64,000 bases of DNA. Origin: Crossiella cryophila (GTDB taxonomy: Bacteria > Actinomycetota > Actinomycetes > Mycobacteriales > Pseudonocardiaceae). The stretch is taken from the NCBI RefSeq assembly GCF_014204915.1, contig NZ_JACHMH010000001.1, positions 9,895,501 to 9,959,500 of the forward strand. Direction: 5' to 3'. A program made the translations under genes and the position numbers. The stretch's first letter is position 1, and the number at the start of each line of letters is the position of its first letter. This document shows, piece by piece, positions 46,582-55,699 of the stretch. Under the pieces are notes generated by a model. That model was given only the letters and a program-made list of their open reading frames with translations. It was not told the DNA's origin and searched no databases.

Positions 46582-47145
46582 CTACTTCCGCCGCGGGGCA
46601 GCTTCCTCAGCCAGGCGCGCGCGGCGGGGCGCCGGGCCGAGGCTCTGTTCCAGCACGAACATCAGCCTCCGCAGCAGGTGCTCCAGCTCGGCCAGTTCGG
46701 TCGGGCCCAGCGGGCTGATCGCCTCCCGCTCCCGTCGGGCCTGTTCGGTGACCACGGAAAGGAAGATCCGCTGGCCTTCCGCGGTCAGCTCGGCCGGGGT
46801 GGAGCGGCGGTCGTTTCCGCTGACCGAGCGGATGATCAGCCCGGCCTTCTGCAGGCGTTCCAGGCGGCTGGTGATCGTGGTGGCCGGGCTGAGCGTGCCG
46901 GCGGCGAGCTGGGTCGGGGTGAGCTGATGCGGCGGGCCGACCCAGTACAGCCGGGCCAGGATCTCGTAGTCGGCCGAGCTGAGCCCCTGCGGCGCGGCGC
47001 ATTCCGCGGCCAGTCGTTCCAGGTAGCGGCTGGCCAGGTGCAGCCGGTCGACCACGCCCTCCACGGCGGGGTCGAGGCCGGGGATGACCTTCGCCCACTC
47101 GGGCACCCCGGAGTCGGTCTCATCAGGCGGCGGCGTGTTCGTCAC
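46582..47145 (-). CDS. MarR family transcriptional regulator
   Basis: 187-residue winged-helix regulator: LSSADYEILARLYWVGPPHQLTPTQLA, then TTITSRLERLQKAGLIIRS (recognition helix) and the wing GNDRRSTPAELTAEG. GTG at 47145 gives the family start. It is divergent from the polyglutamate hydrolase-like gene (37 bases between starts) and upstream of the NlpC/P60 gene on the same strand, so either could be its target. Confidence 0.9.
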   Translation of the reverse strand: MTNTPPPDETDSGVPEWAKVIPGLDPAVEGVVDRLHLASRYLERLAAECAAPQGLSSADYEILARLYWVGPPHQLTPTQLAAGTLSPATTITSRLERLQKAGLIIRSVSGNDRRSTPAELTAEGQRIFLSVVTEQARREREAISPLGPTELAELEHLLRRLMFVLEQSLGPAPRRARLAEEAAPRRK

Positions 47146-47182
47146 CCGGCCGACCCTAGCTCGCTGACGCAGAATGGCCGGT

Positions 47183-47992
47183 ATGAGCACCGCGAGCAGG
47201 AGAACCTTCCTCAGCCTGGCGGCCGCGACCGCGATCCCGGTCCTGGCCGCCCGGCCCGCGCCGGCGGCGGACAAGTACCCGTCCAACACCGCGCTCTACG
47301 CCGACCCTGATCTGGTGGAGGGCATCGACTACGCCCGCCGGTACCGCAGGCCGGAACGCTTCGACGACGACCTGCGGCAGCGGTTTCCGTTCCCGGACAC
47401 CGCGATCCTGGCCCCGCACGGCGGCGGGATCGAGGGCGGCACCTCCGAGCTGTGCCACGCCATCGGCGGCTACCACCCCGGCACCCTGGAACCCACGCCG
47501 GCGGACGGGCCGCGGTATGACCTGTGGATGTTCGAGGGCATCCGCCCCGCCGACAACAGCGAACTGCACGTGACCTCCGCGCACTGCGACGATCCGGTGG
47601 CGCGGGCGCTGGCCGGTGGCGCGCGGCGGGCGCTGGGCGTGCACGGCTGCTCCCCCGCCCAGCTCGGCCTGCCTGCCGGGGCGCGGGCGGTGCTGGTCGG
47701 CGGGCGGGACGACCCGCTCCGGCAGGCACTGCTGAACCGGTTGGCGGCGGCCGGTTTCCAGGCCGTGGACGGGGTGGGCCACCCGACGCTGTCCGGGCGG
47801 GATCCGGAGAACATCGCCAACCGCACGCTCAGCGGTGGCGGCGGCCAGCTCGAACTCACCACCGGCCTGCGGGATGCCATGTTCGGCACCAACACCCGGC
47901 CGGAACGCCGGTACACCACCACGCAGGTCTTCTGGGACTTCGTCTCCGCCGTCCGGGTGGCGATCGCGGATGTGGCGTTGACCTCCAGTTAG
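47183..47992 (+). CDS. Poly-gamma-glutamate hydrolase-like exported protein
   Basis: 269-residue protein with a Tat-type signal (SRRTFLSLAAA). The mature domain has the phage PghP/DUF867 signature ILAPHGGGIEGGTSELCHAI with zinc-binding His and Glu, LHVTSAHCDDP, and GVHGCSP. Related enzymes cut gamma-glutamyl polymers. ATG at 47183 is preferred to one nine bases upstream because it begins the twin-arginine signal directly. It lies near the Pls-type polymer genes. Confidence 0.85.
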   Translation: MSTASRRTFLSLAAATAIPVLAARPAPAADKYPSNTALYADPDLVEGIDYARRYRRPERFDDDLRQRFPFPDTAILAPHGGGIEGGTSELCHAIGGYHPGTLEPTPADGPRYDLWMFEGIRPADNSELHVTSAHCDDPVARALAGGARRALGVHGCSPAQLGLPAGARAVLVGGRDDPLRQALLNRLAAAGFQAVDGVGHPTLSGRDPENIANRTLSGGGGQLELTTGLRDAMFGTNTRPERRYTTTQVFWDFVSAVRVAIADVALTSS

Positions 47993-48014
47993 GTGGAGAT
48001 TCTAACTTCGTTGT

Positions 48015-48398
48015 ATGGCAATCGAACTGAACCACACCATCGTCCACGCCACCGACAAGAAGGTCGCGGCGGAGTTCCTCACCGGGCTGCTCGGACTGCC
48101 GGACGCCGTGCCGTTCGGGCCTTTCCTGGCGGTGGAACTGTCCAATCAGGTCACGCTCGACTACCTGGACGTCGAGGGCACCCCTGTTCCCAACCACTAC
48201 GCGTTCATGATCAGCGAGACCGAGTTCGACGAGATCTACGGCCGGATCACCGAGCGCGGCCTGGACCACTGGGCCGACCCGACGCAGACCCGGCCGAATG
48301 AGATCAACACCAACGACGGCGGGCGCGGGGTGTACTTCCTCGGGCCGGACGGGCACGTGCTGGAGATCATCACCCGCCCGTACGGCAGCGGGGAGTGA
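48015..48398 (+). CDS. VOC superfamily (glyoxalase-like) protein
   Basis: 127-residue single-module vicinal-oxygen-chelate protein: IELNHTIVHATDKKVAAEFLTGLLGL at the start (metal His) and GGRGVYFLGPDGHVLEIITRPYG at the end (metal Glu). It could be a glyoxalase, dioxygenase or resistance protein; the substrate is not evident. Confidence 0.88.
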   Translation: MAIELNHTIVHATDKKVAAEFLTGLLGLPDAVPFGPFLAVELSNQVTLDYLDVEGTPVPNHYAFMISETEFDEIYGRITERGLDHWADPTQTRPNEINTNDGGRGVYFLGPDGHVLEIITRPYGSGE

Positions 48399-48482
48399 CC
48401 GGCTCGCAACCGATCGTAGCCTGCACAGTATCTTCACACTCTCTCCGCCCCCTCTCCATGGCCGCCGCCTAGGGTCAGCGCC

Positions 48483-49169
48483 ATGGCAGGGGAAACGCAC
48501 CGGGTGCTGGTGGTCGAGGACGAGTTGACCATCGCCAGCTCCATCGCGGTCCGGCTGCGGGCCGAGGGCTTCGCGGTGGAGCTGGCGCACGACGGGCCGG
48601 CCGCGGTGGCCAAGGCCGCCGAGCTGGACCCGGACCTGGTGGTGCTGGACATCATGCTGCCCGGCTTCGACGGGCTGGAGGTGTGCAGGCGGATCCAGGC
48701 CAGGCGCGCGGTGCCGGTGCTGATGCTCACCGCGCGGGACGACGAGACCGACCTGCTGGTCGGGCTGGCCGTCGGCGCGGATGACTACCTGACCAAACCG
48801 TTCTCCATCCGGGAGCTGGCCGCCCGGGTGCACGCGCTGCTCCGGCGGGTGGAACGGGCCGCGCAGGCCCGCACCGCCGGGGTGACGCTGCGGGTGGGGG
48901 ACCTCGAGATCGACCCGGTGGAACGGCGGGTGCACCGGGCCGGGACCGAGGTCCACCTCACCCCGACCGAGTTCGAGCTGCTGACCAGGCTGGCCGAGCG
49001 GCCGCGTGCGGTGCTGCCCCGCGAGCAACTGCTCGCCGAGGTGTGGGGCTTCGCCGGACCGGCGGCCACCCGCACCGTGGACAGTCACGTGAAAGCGTTG
49101 CGGCGCAAGCTCGGCAGCGATGTGATCCGCACCGTGCACGGTATCGGCTACGCGCTGGAGACGCCGTGA
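48483..49169 (+). CDS. OmpR-family response regulator
   Basis: 228-residue regulator: receiver domain with phospho-acceptor D56 in LVVLDIMLPGFDG and acidic pair E12-D13; a C-terminal winged helix with LTPTEFELLTRLAERPRAVLPREQLL and TRTVDSHVKALRRKLG. Its stop overlaps the start of the histidine kinase gene, which is its cognate sensor. Confidence 0.95.
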   Translation: MAGETHRVLVVEDELTIASSIAVRLRAEGFAVELAHDGPAAVAKAAELDPDLVVLDIMLPGFDGLEVCRRIQARRAVPVLMLTARDDETDLLVGLAVGADDYLTKPFSIRELAARVHALLRRVERAAQARTAGVTLRVGDLEIDPVERRVHRAGTEVHLTPTEFELLTRLAERPRAVLPREQLLAEVWGFAGPAATRTVDSHVKALRRKLGSDVIRTVHGIGYALETP

Positions 49170-50209
49170 GAAAGCTGCGGCGGTGGGCGAACGCGGTCTG
49201 GGACGTGCTGCCCAGACCACTGGACCCGGTGCGCTCCATCAAGCTCAAGCTGGGCCTGCTGGTCATCGGGTCGGTGACGGTGGCGATGGCCTTCTTCTGG
49301 TGGCAGATCGGCTGGATCCCGCCGCGCACCACCTTCACCGCGCTGCTCGGCGCGCTGCTGGCCTCCCAGCTGATCGCGCACGGGATGACCAAACCGTTGC
49401 GGGACATGACCTCGGCCGCGATCGGCATGGCCGCCGGGGACTACCGCAAGCGGGTGCGGGCCACCTCCAAGGACGAGGTGGGCCAGCTCGCCACCGCGTT
49501 CAACCAGATGGCCGCGGACCTGGGCGCCGCCGATCAGCAGCGCCGGGACCTGATCGCGAACGTCTCGCACGAGCTGCGCACGCCGATCACCGCGTTGCGC
49601 GCGGTGCTGGAGAACGTGGTGGACGGGGTCACCCAGCCCGACTCGGCCACCATGCACACCGCGCTGGCGCAGACCGAACGCCTCGGCCTGCTGGTCACCG
49701 AACTGCTGGACCTGTCCCGGATCGACGCGGGGGCGCTCACCCTGGACAAGGAGCACTGCGCGCTGGCGCCGATGCTGGCCCAGGCGGTGGCCGAGACCGA
49801 GGTGATGACCGCGGTGGCCGGGCGCGGGGTGCGGTTCACCATGGCGGTGGACCCGCCGGCGGCCGTGGTGCTGGCCGACCAGGGCAGGCTGCACCAGGTG
49901 CTGGTGAACCTGCTGGACAACGCGGCCCGGCACGGTCCGCCCGGCGGACGGGTGTGGATCAGTGCCAGCGCCGGGCCGGAATCGGTGGTGCTGGAGGTCC
50001 GCGATGAGGGGCCGGGTATCCCGCCTGCCGAGCGGGACCGGGTGTTCGAGCGGTTCACCAGGGGGGAACGGGCCGGCGGTGGCGGGACCGGGCTGGGCCT
50101 GGCCATCGCGCGCTGGGTGGTGGATCTGCACGGCGGGACGATTTCCGCGACCGGACCGGAGACCGGGGGCTGCCGGATCCGGGTGACGTTGCCGAACTTG
50201 GCTGACTGA
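49166..50209 (+). CDS. Sensor histidine kinase
   Basis: 347-residue kinase with two membrane helices (about residues 28-45 and 52-70) joined by almost no extracellular loop, a HAMP domain, the H-box in IANVSHELRTPITALR, N-box LLDNAARHG and G-boxes DEGPGIPP and GTGLGLAIA. The lack of an extracellular sensor domain implies it senses the membrane or a partner protein. GTG overlaps the regulator's stop (GTGA). Confidence 0.94.
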   Translation: MRKLRRWANAVWDVLPRPLDPVRSIKLKLGLLVIGSVTVAMAFFWWQIGWIPPRTTFTALLGALLASQLIAHGMTKPLRDMTSAAIGMAAGDYRKRVRATSKDEVGQLATAFNQMAADLGAADQQRRDLIANVSHELRTPITALRAVLENVVDGVTQPDSATMHTALAQTERLGLLVTELLDLSRIDAGALTLDKEHCALAPMLAQAVAETEVMTAVAGRGVRFTMAVDPPAAVVLADQGRLHQVLVNLLDNAARHGPPGGRVWISASAGPESVVLEVRDEGPGIPPAERDRVFERFTRGERAGGGGTGLGLAIARWVVDLHGGTISATGPETGGCRIRVTLPNLAD

Positions 50210-50276
50210 CTGGGTTTTCGCACTTGCCGGGCCACGGATGTGGTCGGGCCGATGGCTGCTGCCTTGAGGATGAGGG

Positions 50277-51959
50277 ATGAACGGGAAAGCACACGACGGG
50301 TGGGACCAGGCCGCCAAGGGCGCCCAGGAACCGGAAGCCACTGCGGAACCGGAAACCGCCGCGGGCACAACGGATCCGGACGTCCCGGCCGAGGAGGACG
50401 CCCCGGCTGAGCCCGCGGAGGCCGAGTCGGCGTCCGGCAACGGCCAAGACGGTGTACCAGAACGGCCAACACTCGCGACGGGGGTGGTGGCCGCGGCGGC
50501 GCCGGTGTTCGCGGCGGTGCCGCCGCGGCCGTACGCGCCGGGGGCGGTGGTGCTGGCGGCGGTCGGGGTGGGGCTGTTCGGAGCGTTCGCGTTGCCGTTG
50601 GACCGGCCGGGGATCGGCTGGGGGCTGGTCGGGCTGGTGCTGGCGGTGGCCGTGTGGCTGGTCGCGCGGCGGGACGGCGAGGTCGAGCTGTCGGCAGGGG
50701 AACGGGTATTGCGGGTGGGCTGGGGGTCGCTGGCGATCGGGTTGCTGGCGATCGGGGCGGTGCGGGACGCGCCATGGCTGTTCGTGTTGTGCGTGCTCGG
50801 CGCGGGGGTGGCCGGGTCACTGGCGGCCGGCGGCGGGAAGTCGTTCTTCAGCCTGTTCGCGGGGGCGTTCTCGGTGCCGATCACCGCGCTGGTGCGGCTG
50901 GACTGGGTGATCCGAGGGGCCGCCGCGCTGCGGGTGCGCGGCAGCAGGGGGCGGATGCTGGTGTCGGTGGTCGTCTCGGTGCTGCTGCTGCTGGTCTTCG
51001 GCGCGTTGTTCGCCGGGGCGGACGCCTCCTTCGCCGCGCTGATCTCCGTGGCACTGCCCACTGTGGACGGTCCGGCCATCGTGCGCGGCGGATTCGTGTT
51101 CTGGGTGCTGCTGTTCGGCACCGCGGGGGCCTGCCTGGTGGCGGTCAAGGGCGCGCCCAAGGCGGCCGAGCGCTCGCCGCGCACGATCGCGCTGCTGGAG
51201 TGGGCACTGCCGGTGGGGGTGCTGGTACTGCTCTTCGGCGGGTTCGTCACGGTGCAGCTGGCGGCGTTGTTCGGCGGCGACCAGTACGTGCGGCAGACCG
51301 CCGGACTGACCTACGCCGAGCACGCCCGCGGCGGGTTCTGGCAGCTCAGCGCGGTCAGCGTGCTCACCCTCGCGGTGATCGGCCTGGCCACCCGGTGGGC
51401 GCCGAAGGACACCGTGGCACAGCGGCTGTGGCTGCGGGTGCTGCTCGGCGCGCTGTCCGTGCTGACCCTGGTGATCGTGGCCTCCTCGATCAGCCGGATC
51501 CTGACCTACCAGGAGGTCTACGGCGCCACCGTGCTGCGCCTGCTGGTGCTGACCTGCGAGCTGTGGATCGGCTTCGTCTACCTGGTGGTGCTGGCCGCCG
51601 GGGTCCGGCTGCGCGGGTCCTGGGTGCCCCGGATCATGGTCACCTCCGCGCTGACCGTCCTTTTCGGACTCTCGGTGGCGAACCCGGAACACATTGTGGC
51701 GGAAGGGAACATGGCCAAGGTGTCCCGGCTGGACGCGTGGTACCTGGCGGAGATGTCGGCCGACGCGGTGCCGGTACTGGACCGGCTGCCCGAACCCATG
51801 CGCAGCTGCGTGCTCGGGCCGATCAGCCGCAACCTGACCGCCGACCCGAGCTGGCGGGACTGGAACGCGGCCAGGTCGAGTGCCAGGGAGCTGCTCGCCC
51901 GGCGGCCGCTGGAGTCGCTAGGCGACTGCGACAGCCGGGGCCTGCCGCGGCCCTACTGA
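50277..51959 (+). CDS. DUF4153/DUF4173 polytopic membrane protein
   Basis: 560-residue protein: an acidic disordered N-terminal tail (to about residue 65), then about 12 membrane helices containing LTYAEHARGGFWQLS near residue 350, typical of DUF4153/4173. Function unknown. The tail contains one and a half units of the 22-bp DNA repeat, translated as NGQDGVPERPT. The 3' end overlaps the convergent DUF2306 gene by 42 bases. Confidence 0.88.
   Translation: MNGKAHDGWDQAAKGAQEPEATAEPETAAGTTDPDVPAEEDAPAEPAEAESASGNGQDGVPERPTLATGVVAAAAPVFAAVPPRPYAPGAVVLAAVGVGLFGAFALPLDRPGIGWGLVGLVLAVAVWLVARRDGEVELSAGERVLRVGWGSLAIGLLAIGAVRDAPWLFVLCVLGAGVAGSLAAGGGKSFFSLFAGAFSVPITALVRLDWVIRGAAALRVRGSRGRMLVSVVVSVLLLLVFGALFAGADASFAALISVALPTVDGPAIVRGGFVFWVLLFGTAGACLVAVKGAPKAAERSPRTIALLEWALPVGVLVLLFGGFVTVQLAALFGGDQYVRQTAGLTYAEHARGGFWQLSAVSVLTLAVIGLATRWAPKDTVAQRLWLRVLLGALSVLTLVIVASSISRILTYQEVYGATVLRLLVLTCELWIGFVYLVVLAAGVRLRGSWVPRIMVTSALTVLFGLSVANPEHIVAEGNMAKVSRLDAWYLAEMSADAVPVLDRLPEPMRSCVLGPISRNLTADPSWRDWNAARSSARELLARRPLESLGDCDSRGLPRPY
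50438..50472 (+). repeat. 22-bp repeat unit inside a coding sequence
   Basis: Two GGCCAA boxes at about 50442 and 50464 (22 bases) flank GGTGTACCAGAAC, the same unit as in the intergenic arrays. It lies in frame within the disordered N terminus of the DUF4153/4173 protein. Confidence 0.85.
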
Positions 51960-52655
51960 GCGCTTCTTCCTGCGCTGCAACCACCATTCGGCGGCCAGCA
52001 GGGTCACCGTCCAGCCAAGCCAGGCGGTCAGACCGGAGACCGCCTGGCTGAGCGCGACCACGCTGCCGCCGAAGGTGGTCTCCAGCTGCGGTTCCAGCCA
52101 CAGCCCGACCGGGATGCCCCACAACCGGTTGGTGATGATCGACATGGTCAGCGCGAAGCTGCGGATCATCCACTTGCGGTGCTCGCCGAAGCGGCGCTGC
52201 CGGGCCGCGTGCACCGCGGCGGCGGTGAAGCCCAGCCACAGCACCGCCAGGATCACGTTGCTCACCTGGTTGATCGGCCCGAACGGGCTGTTCGCGCCGA
52301 CGATGAAGCCGCTGATGCCCGCCGGGAGCACCCCGACGAAGACGTAGACCCGGCCAAGGTACTTGTGCGCCAACGGATACCGCTGCCGGAACCACGGCCA
52401 CACCTGCAGGCTGCCGGTGATCATCGCGATCGAGGCGAGCAGCACGTGCGCCACCAGCAGCGGGTAGTGCCAGCTCGCGCCACCGGGCGCGGGCACCCGG
52501 GACTGGGCCGGGTCGAAGGTCAGGTAGCGCGGCAGGGAGAACGCCAGGAACACCGCCACCAGCAGGAACAGCGGGGCCACCCATGGCCGTCGCCACCACC
52601 GCGTCCCGGCCGGTTCCCGTTGCGCCGTCAGGATGTCCGTCATCGTCTCCCCCAT
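51918..52655 (-). CDS. DUF2306 membrane protein
   Basis: 245-residue protein with about seven membrane helices, including HYPLLVAHVLLASIAMITGSLQVWPWFR and HKYLGRVYVFVGVLPAGISG, signatures of DUF2306. The spaced His residues (HYP, AHV, HKY, EHRKW) hint at haem or metal binding. An in-frame ATG at 52643 with GGGGGAG upstream is an alternative start. Function unknown. Confidence 0.87.
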   Translation of the reverse strand: MGETMTDILTAQREPAGTRWWRRPWVAPLFLLVAVFLAFSLPRYLTFDPAQSRVPAPGGASWHYPLLVAHVLLASIAMITGSLQVWPWFRQRYPLAHKYLGRVYVFVGVLPAGISGFIVGANSPFGPINQVSNVILAVLWLGFTAAAVHAARQRRFGEHRKWMIRSFALTMSIITNRLWGIPVGLWLEPQLETTFGGSVVALSQAVSGLTAWLGWTVTLLAAEWWLQRRKKRSVGPRQAPAVAVA

Positions 52656-52754
52656 GCCTTGCCTACTCGGTCAAGGGAGACGTTAGGCAGCGCGCGGCCG
52701 GGATCCGATGGCGTCAGGCCGTGCATTTCAAGGTGGGCAAAGCCCTACCGCCGA

Positions 52755-54305
52755 TCAGCCCGTCCGATCGGGCAGATCCTCCGCACCGGTGATCAGCATG
52801 CCGTCGGAGAACACCTCGTACCGGCCGCGCCCGGCCCGCTTCGCCTGGTACATGGCCACATCCGCGCGCCGCATCAGGTCGGCGGCATCGGCGGTGCCGC
52901 GCGGGCTGAGCGCGATGCCGATGCTGGCGTTGACCCGCAGCTGCCGCCCGGCGATGAGCATCGGCTCGGCCAGCGCGTGCAGGATCCGTTGCGCCACCAG
53001 CACCGCGTCCTCGGTGTTCTCCACCCCGGTGAGCAGCACCGCGAACTCGTCCCCGCCCAGCCGGGCGGCCACATCGGAGCTGCGCAGCTGGGCCTTGAGC
53101 CGGTCCGCGGTGCAGATCAACAGGTTGTCGCCGGCCGCGTGGCCCAGGGTGTCGTTGACCGCCTTGAACCGGTCCAGGTCCACGAACAGCACCGCCACCC
53201 GGTCCGGCCCGGCGGTCAGCGGGGTGGCCTGGGTGAGCAGCTGGGAGAGCTGGTCCAGGAACAGGCCGCGGCTGGCCAGTCCGGTCAGCGAGTCGTGGAA
53301 GGCCCTGCGCATCTGCTCGACCGTGTTGGCGTCGGTGAGAGCCAGGCTGACGTGCTCGGCGAAGGAGCGCAGCATCTGCACGTCGGCGCTGGCGTAGCGG
53401 CGGGTGGCCTGGCCGGAGCCGATCAGCAGGCTGCCGGCCACCTCCCCGCTGTCATAGACCGGGGCGGCCATCGCCGCGCGCAGCCGCCCGTTGGTCAGCC
53501 GGTGCAGCAGCGCGGCCTCCGGCAGCCGCCCGTACCGCACCACCACGTCCTCCACCAGCACCGCCTCGCCGGCCGCCCCGGTCTCCACCAGCCGCACCCC
53601 GGAGCGCTGTTCCTGCTGGTCAGGGCGCAGGCCGACACTGGCGGCCAGCCGCAGTTCGTCCGGCTCGGCCGAATCCCGCAGCCACAGCCCGACAATGCCC
53701 GCGCCGAGCAGGTCAGCGGCCGCGTTGGTGATCATGTCCAGGATCTGCGGCAGCGGGCGACGGCGGGAGATGGCCCGCTGCACCTCGAACAGGTGCTCCA
53801 TCAGCCGTTGCCGCTGGCGCAGGGTGGCCACCAGTTCGGCGTTCTCCGCGGCCTGCCGTTCGCTGCGCTCGCGCATGGCGTGCTCGGCCTGCAGCGTGCG
53901 CAGCATGGTCAGGGTCAGTTCCAGCAGCCGGGCCATGCCGCGCATGAGGTGGCGTTCCTCGACCGAGAACTCCTCCGCCCAGCGGGCCAGCACCAGGTGC
54001 CCGGGGTGACTGCCACCCCAGCCGGTGGACACCGCGTGCGTGCGGCCGAGGCCAGGCACCTCCAGGTGCGCCCGCTCCTGCCTGGTCACCTCCAGCAGGT
54101 CGGCCACCGGCACCGCCCCGGCCGGGAAGCCGATGCAGGCGGTCACCTCGCTGCCGAAGACCACCGCGGCCACCTCGGCCTCCAGGGCCTGGGCGGCCCG
54201 TTCCACCGCGCCGTGCACCGCCGAGTCCTCGTCGGGGTAGGCGGAGACGACGGCCAGCAGTTCCAGTAGCTGCTGGCCGTGCAGGGCCTCGAGGGAATCC
54301 GCCAT
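52755..54305 (-). CDS. GAF-GGDEF diguanylate cyclase
   Basis: 516-residue cytosolic protein: an N-terminal region with a coiled-coil-like stretch (residues about 100-165), a GAF-like domain (about 175-330), and a C-terminal GGDEF domain (about 350-500) with the intact motif RLGGDEFAVL. The preceding segment has VLFVDLDRFKAVNDTLGH, so it should make cyclic di-GMP. No EAL domain is present. Its ATG overlaps the FIST gene stop, so the two are translationally coupled and probably form one signalling unit. Confidence 0.92.
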   Translation of the reverse strand: MADSLEALHGQQLLELLAVVSAYPDEDSAVHGAVERAAQALEAEVAAVVFGSEVTACIGFPAGAVPVADLLEVTRQERAHLEVPGLGRTHAVSTGWGGSHPGHLVLARWAEEFSVEERHLMRGMARLLELTLTMLRTLQAEHAMRERSERQAAENAELVATLRQRQRLMEHLFEVQRAISRRRPLPQILDMITNAAADLLGAGIVGLWLRDSAEPDELRLAASVGLRPDQQEQRSGVRLVETGAAGEAVLVEDVVVRYGRLPEAALLHRLTNGRLRAAMAAPVYDSGEVAGSLLIGSGQATRRYASADVQMLRSFAEHVSLALTDANTVEQMRRAFHDSLTGLASRGLFLDQLSQLLTQATPLTAGPDRVAVLFVDLDRFKAVNDTLGHAAGDNLLICTADRLKAQLRSSDVAARLGGDEFAVLLTGVENTEDAVLVAQRILHALAEPMLIAGRQLRVNASIGIALSPRGTADAADLMRRADVAMYQAKRAGRGRYEVFSDGMLITGAEDLPDRTG

Positions 54306-55504
54306 CAGCCGAGCGCCAGCACCGCGAGAGTCTGGTTGTGGAACCCGTCGATCCCGCGCACCCGCGCGATCTCGCCCGAGGTGTGGAACCCACCGAAGGG
54401 CTTGCCCGCGCAGCGCCCGGCGAAGGTCTCGTTCTCCCGGCGGGTGCCGTCCTGACCGAGCACCGGCAGCAAGGCGCTGCAGCTGAAGGTGAGCAGCCCC
54501 AACGGTTCCGTGCCGCCCAGCCCGTCGATGGCCTCCGCGCATGCCTCGTCGGCCGCGGCCAGGATGGACTGCTCGTCCCCGCACATCGCCCAGGTCAGGC
54601 AGCCGTGGTCGATCGCGCTGCCACCGCTGATGGTCCGCCCGGCCAGGTCGAAGCCGGTGGCCAGGTTGCGCGGCTGCACCCCGCTGCGCCGCTGCACACC
54701 CAGCGGGCGGGGCAGCGCGAACCGGGTGAACTCGGTCGCGTCGATGTAGGCCTCCGGTGGTGCGCCCAGCCGGTCCAGGTAGACGTCCATGGCCGGGCGG
54801 TCGTCGAGCGTGTACACCCTGCCGTCCCCGGTGCTGGTGACGATCATCGGGTCGCCGAACTTGCGCCAGCCGTGCTTGACCGAGACCGACAACGGCCCGG
54901 CCGAGGCGATGGTGGCCGCCACCACCGCGTCGGTGTGCACCTTGCCGTCGTGGAAGAGGAAGGTGCTGGCGACGAGTCCCCGGCGGGTGTCCCGTTGCTC
55001 GGCCGCCGCGCCACCGACCATCGGCACACCGGCGCCGAGCACGCCGTAACAACCACGCAGGATCGACTCCTGCTCGCGCACCAGGCTGTCGGTGAGCAGC
55101 AACATCACCTTGTTGGGCAGTCCCGAGGCATCCTCGGCCGCCGCGGCCACCTCGGCCCCGGCCACCCGCTGCCGCCCGGCCACCCCCTCGGCGACCGCGG
55201 TGGTCACCGAGAAACCCGGCCCACCCAAGGCGATCGCCACGATGGACCCGCCCCGCGAGCCACTGGGACTGATCTCCCCCCTGGACGAACACCCGATCAC
55301 CGGCACCCCAGGAGCGGCCATGGCCAGCCCCTCGGCCACCTGCGCCGGGTCGTAGGCCACGGAGGCGAAGACCAGCAACAGCCGGGCATCCTCGCCGTTG
55401 AGCGCACCCGAGGCGGCCCGGAATGCCGCGATGGCGGCATCCGGCCCCGCGGCCGAGCCCACGCCCAGCCAGCGGCCATCGGCCCCGACGCCGTTTCCGC
55501 TCAT
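54305..55504 (-). CDS. FIST domain sensor protein
   Basis: 399-residue cytosolic protein made of FIST-N (about residues 30-230, VPVIGCSSRGEISPSG) and FIST-C (about 240-385, GLLTFSCSALLPVLG and PFGGFHTSGEIA). FIST domains are predicted to bind small ligands such as amino acids and are usually linked to signalling outputs. Coupling to the GGDEF gene fits a ligand-controlled cyclic di-GMP module. Confidence 0.92.
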   Translation of the reverse strand: MSGNGVGADGRWLGVGSAAGPDAAIAAFRAASGALNGEDARLLLVFASVAYDPAQVAEGLAMAAPGVPVIGCSSRGEISPSGSRGGSIVAIALGGPGFSVTTAVAEGVAGRQRVAGAEVAAAAEDASGLPNKVMLLLTDSLVREQESILRGCYGVLGAGVPMVGGAAAEQRDTRRGLVASTFLFHDGKVHTDAVVAATIASAGPLSVSVKHGWRKFGDPMIVTSTGDGRVYTLDDRPAMDVYLDRLGAPPEAYIDATEFTRFALPRPLGVQRRSGVQPRNLATGFDLAGRTISGGSAIDHGCLTWAMCGDEQSILAAADEACAEAIDGLGGTEPLGLLTFSCSALLPVLGQDGTRRENETFAGRCAGKPFGGFHTSGEIARVRGIDGFHNQTLAVLALG

Positions 55505-55699
55505 TCACCCCTCCAGCCGGTGAGTCCGGTACCAAAGTAGTGGCAGCCCGGCGTCACCACCATGAGGCGCGAGTATCCGACACCCGCTCGCGTAGTTCCG
55601 GAGTCATCGGAGGTGTGAGCCGGTGACCGATTTTGGACAACGTTGCGCGCCGCAACCGGAATCGTCCGGGTGTCCACTGTGGACACTGGTGGGCCGGGC
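55505..55699. other. Intergenic region upstream of FIST gene
   Basis: No gene seen. It presumably holds the FIST promoter on the minus strand, and it contains GTCCACTGTGGAC copy 5. Confidence 0.5.
55672..55684. repeat. GTCCACTGTGGAC palindrome, copy 5
   Basis: A perfect copy in the intergenic space between the FIST and small-protein genes; with flanks it extends to TGTCCACTGTGGACA. Confidence 0.85.
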
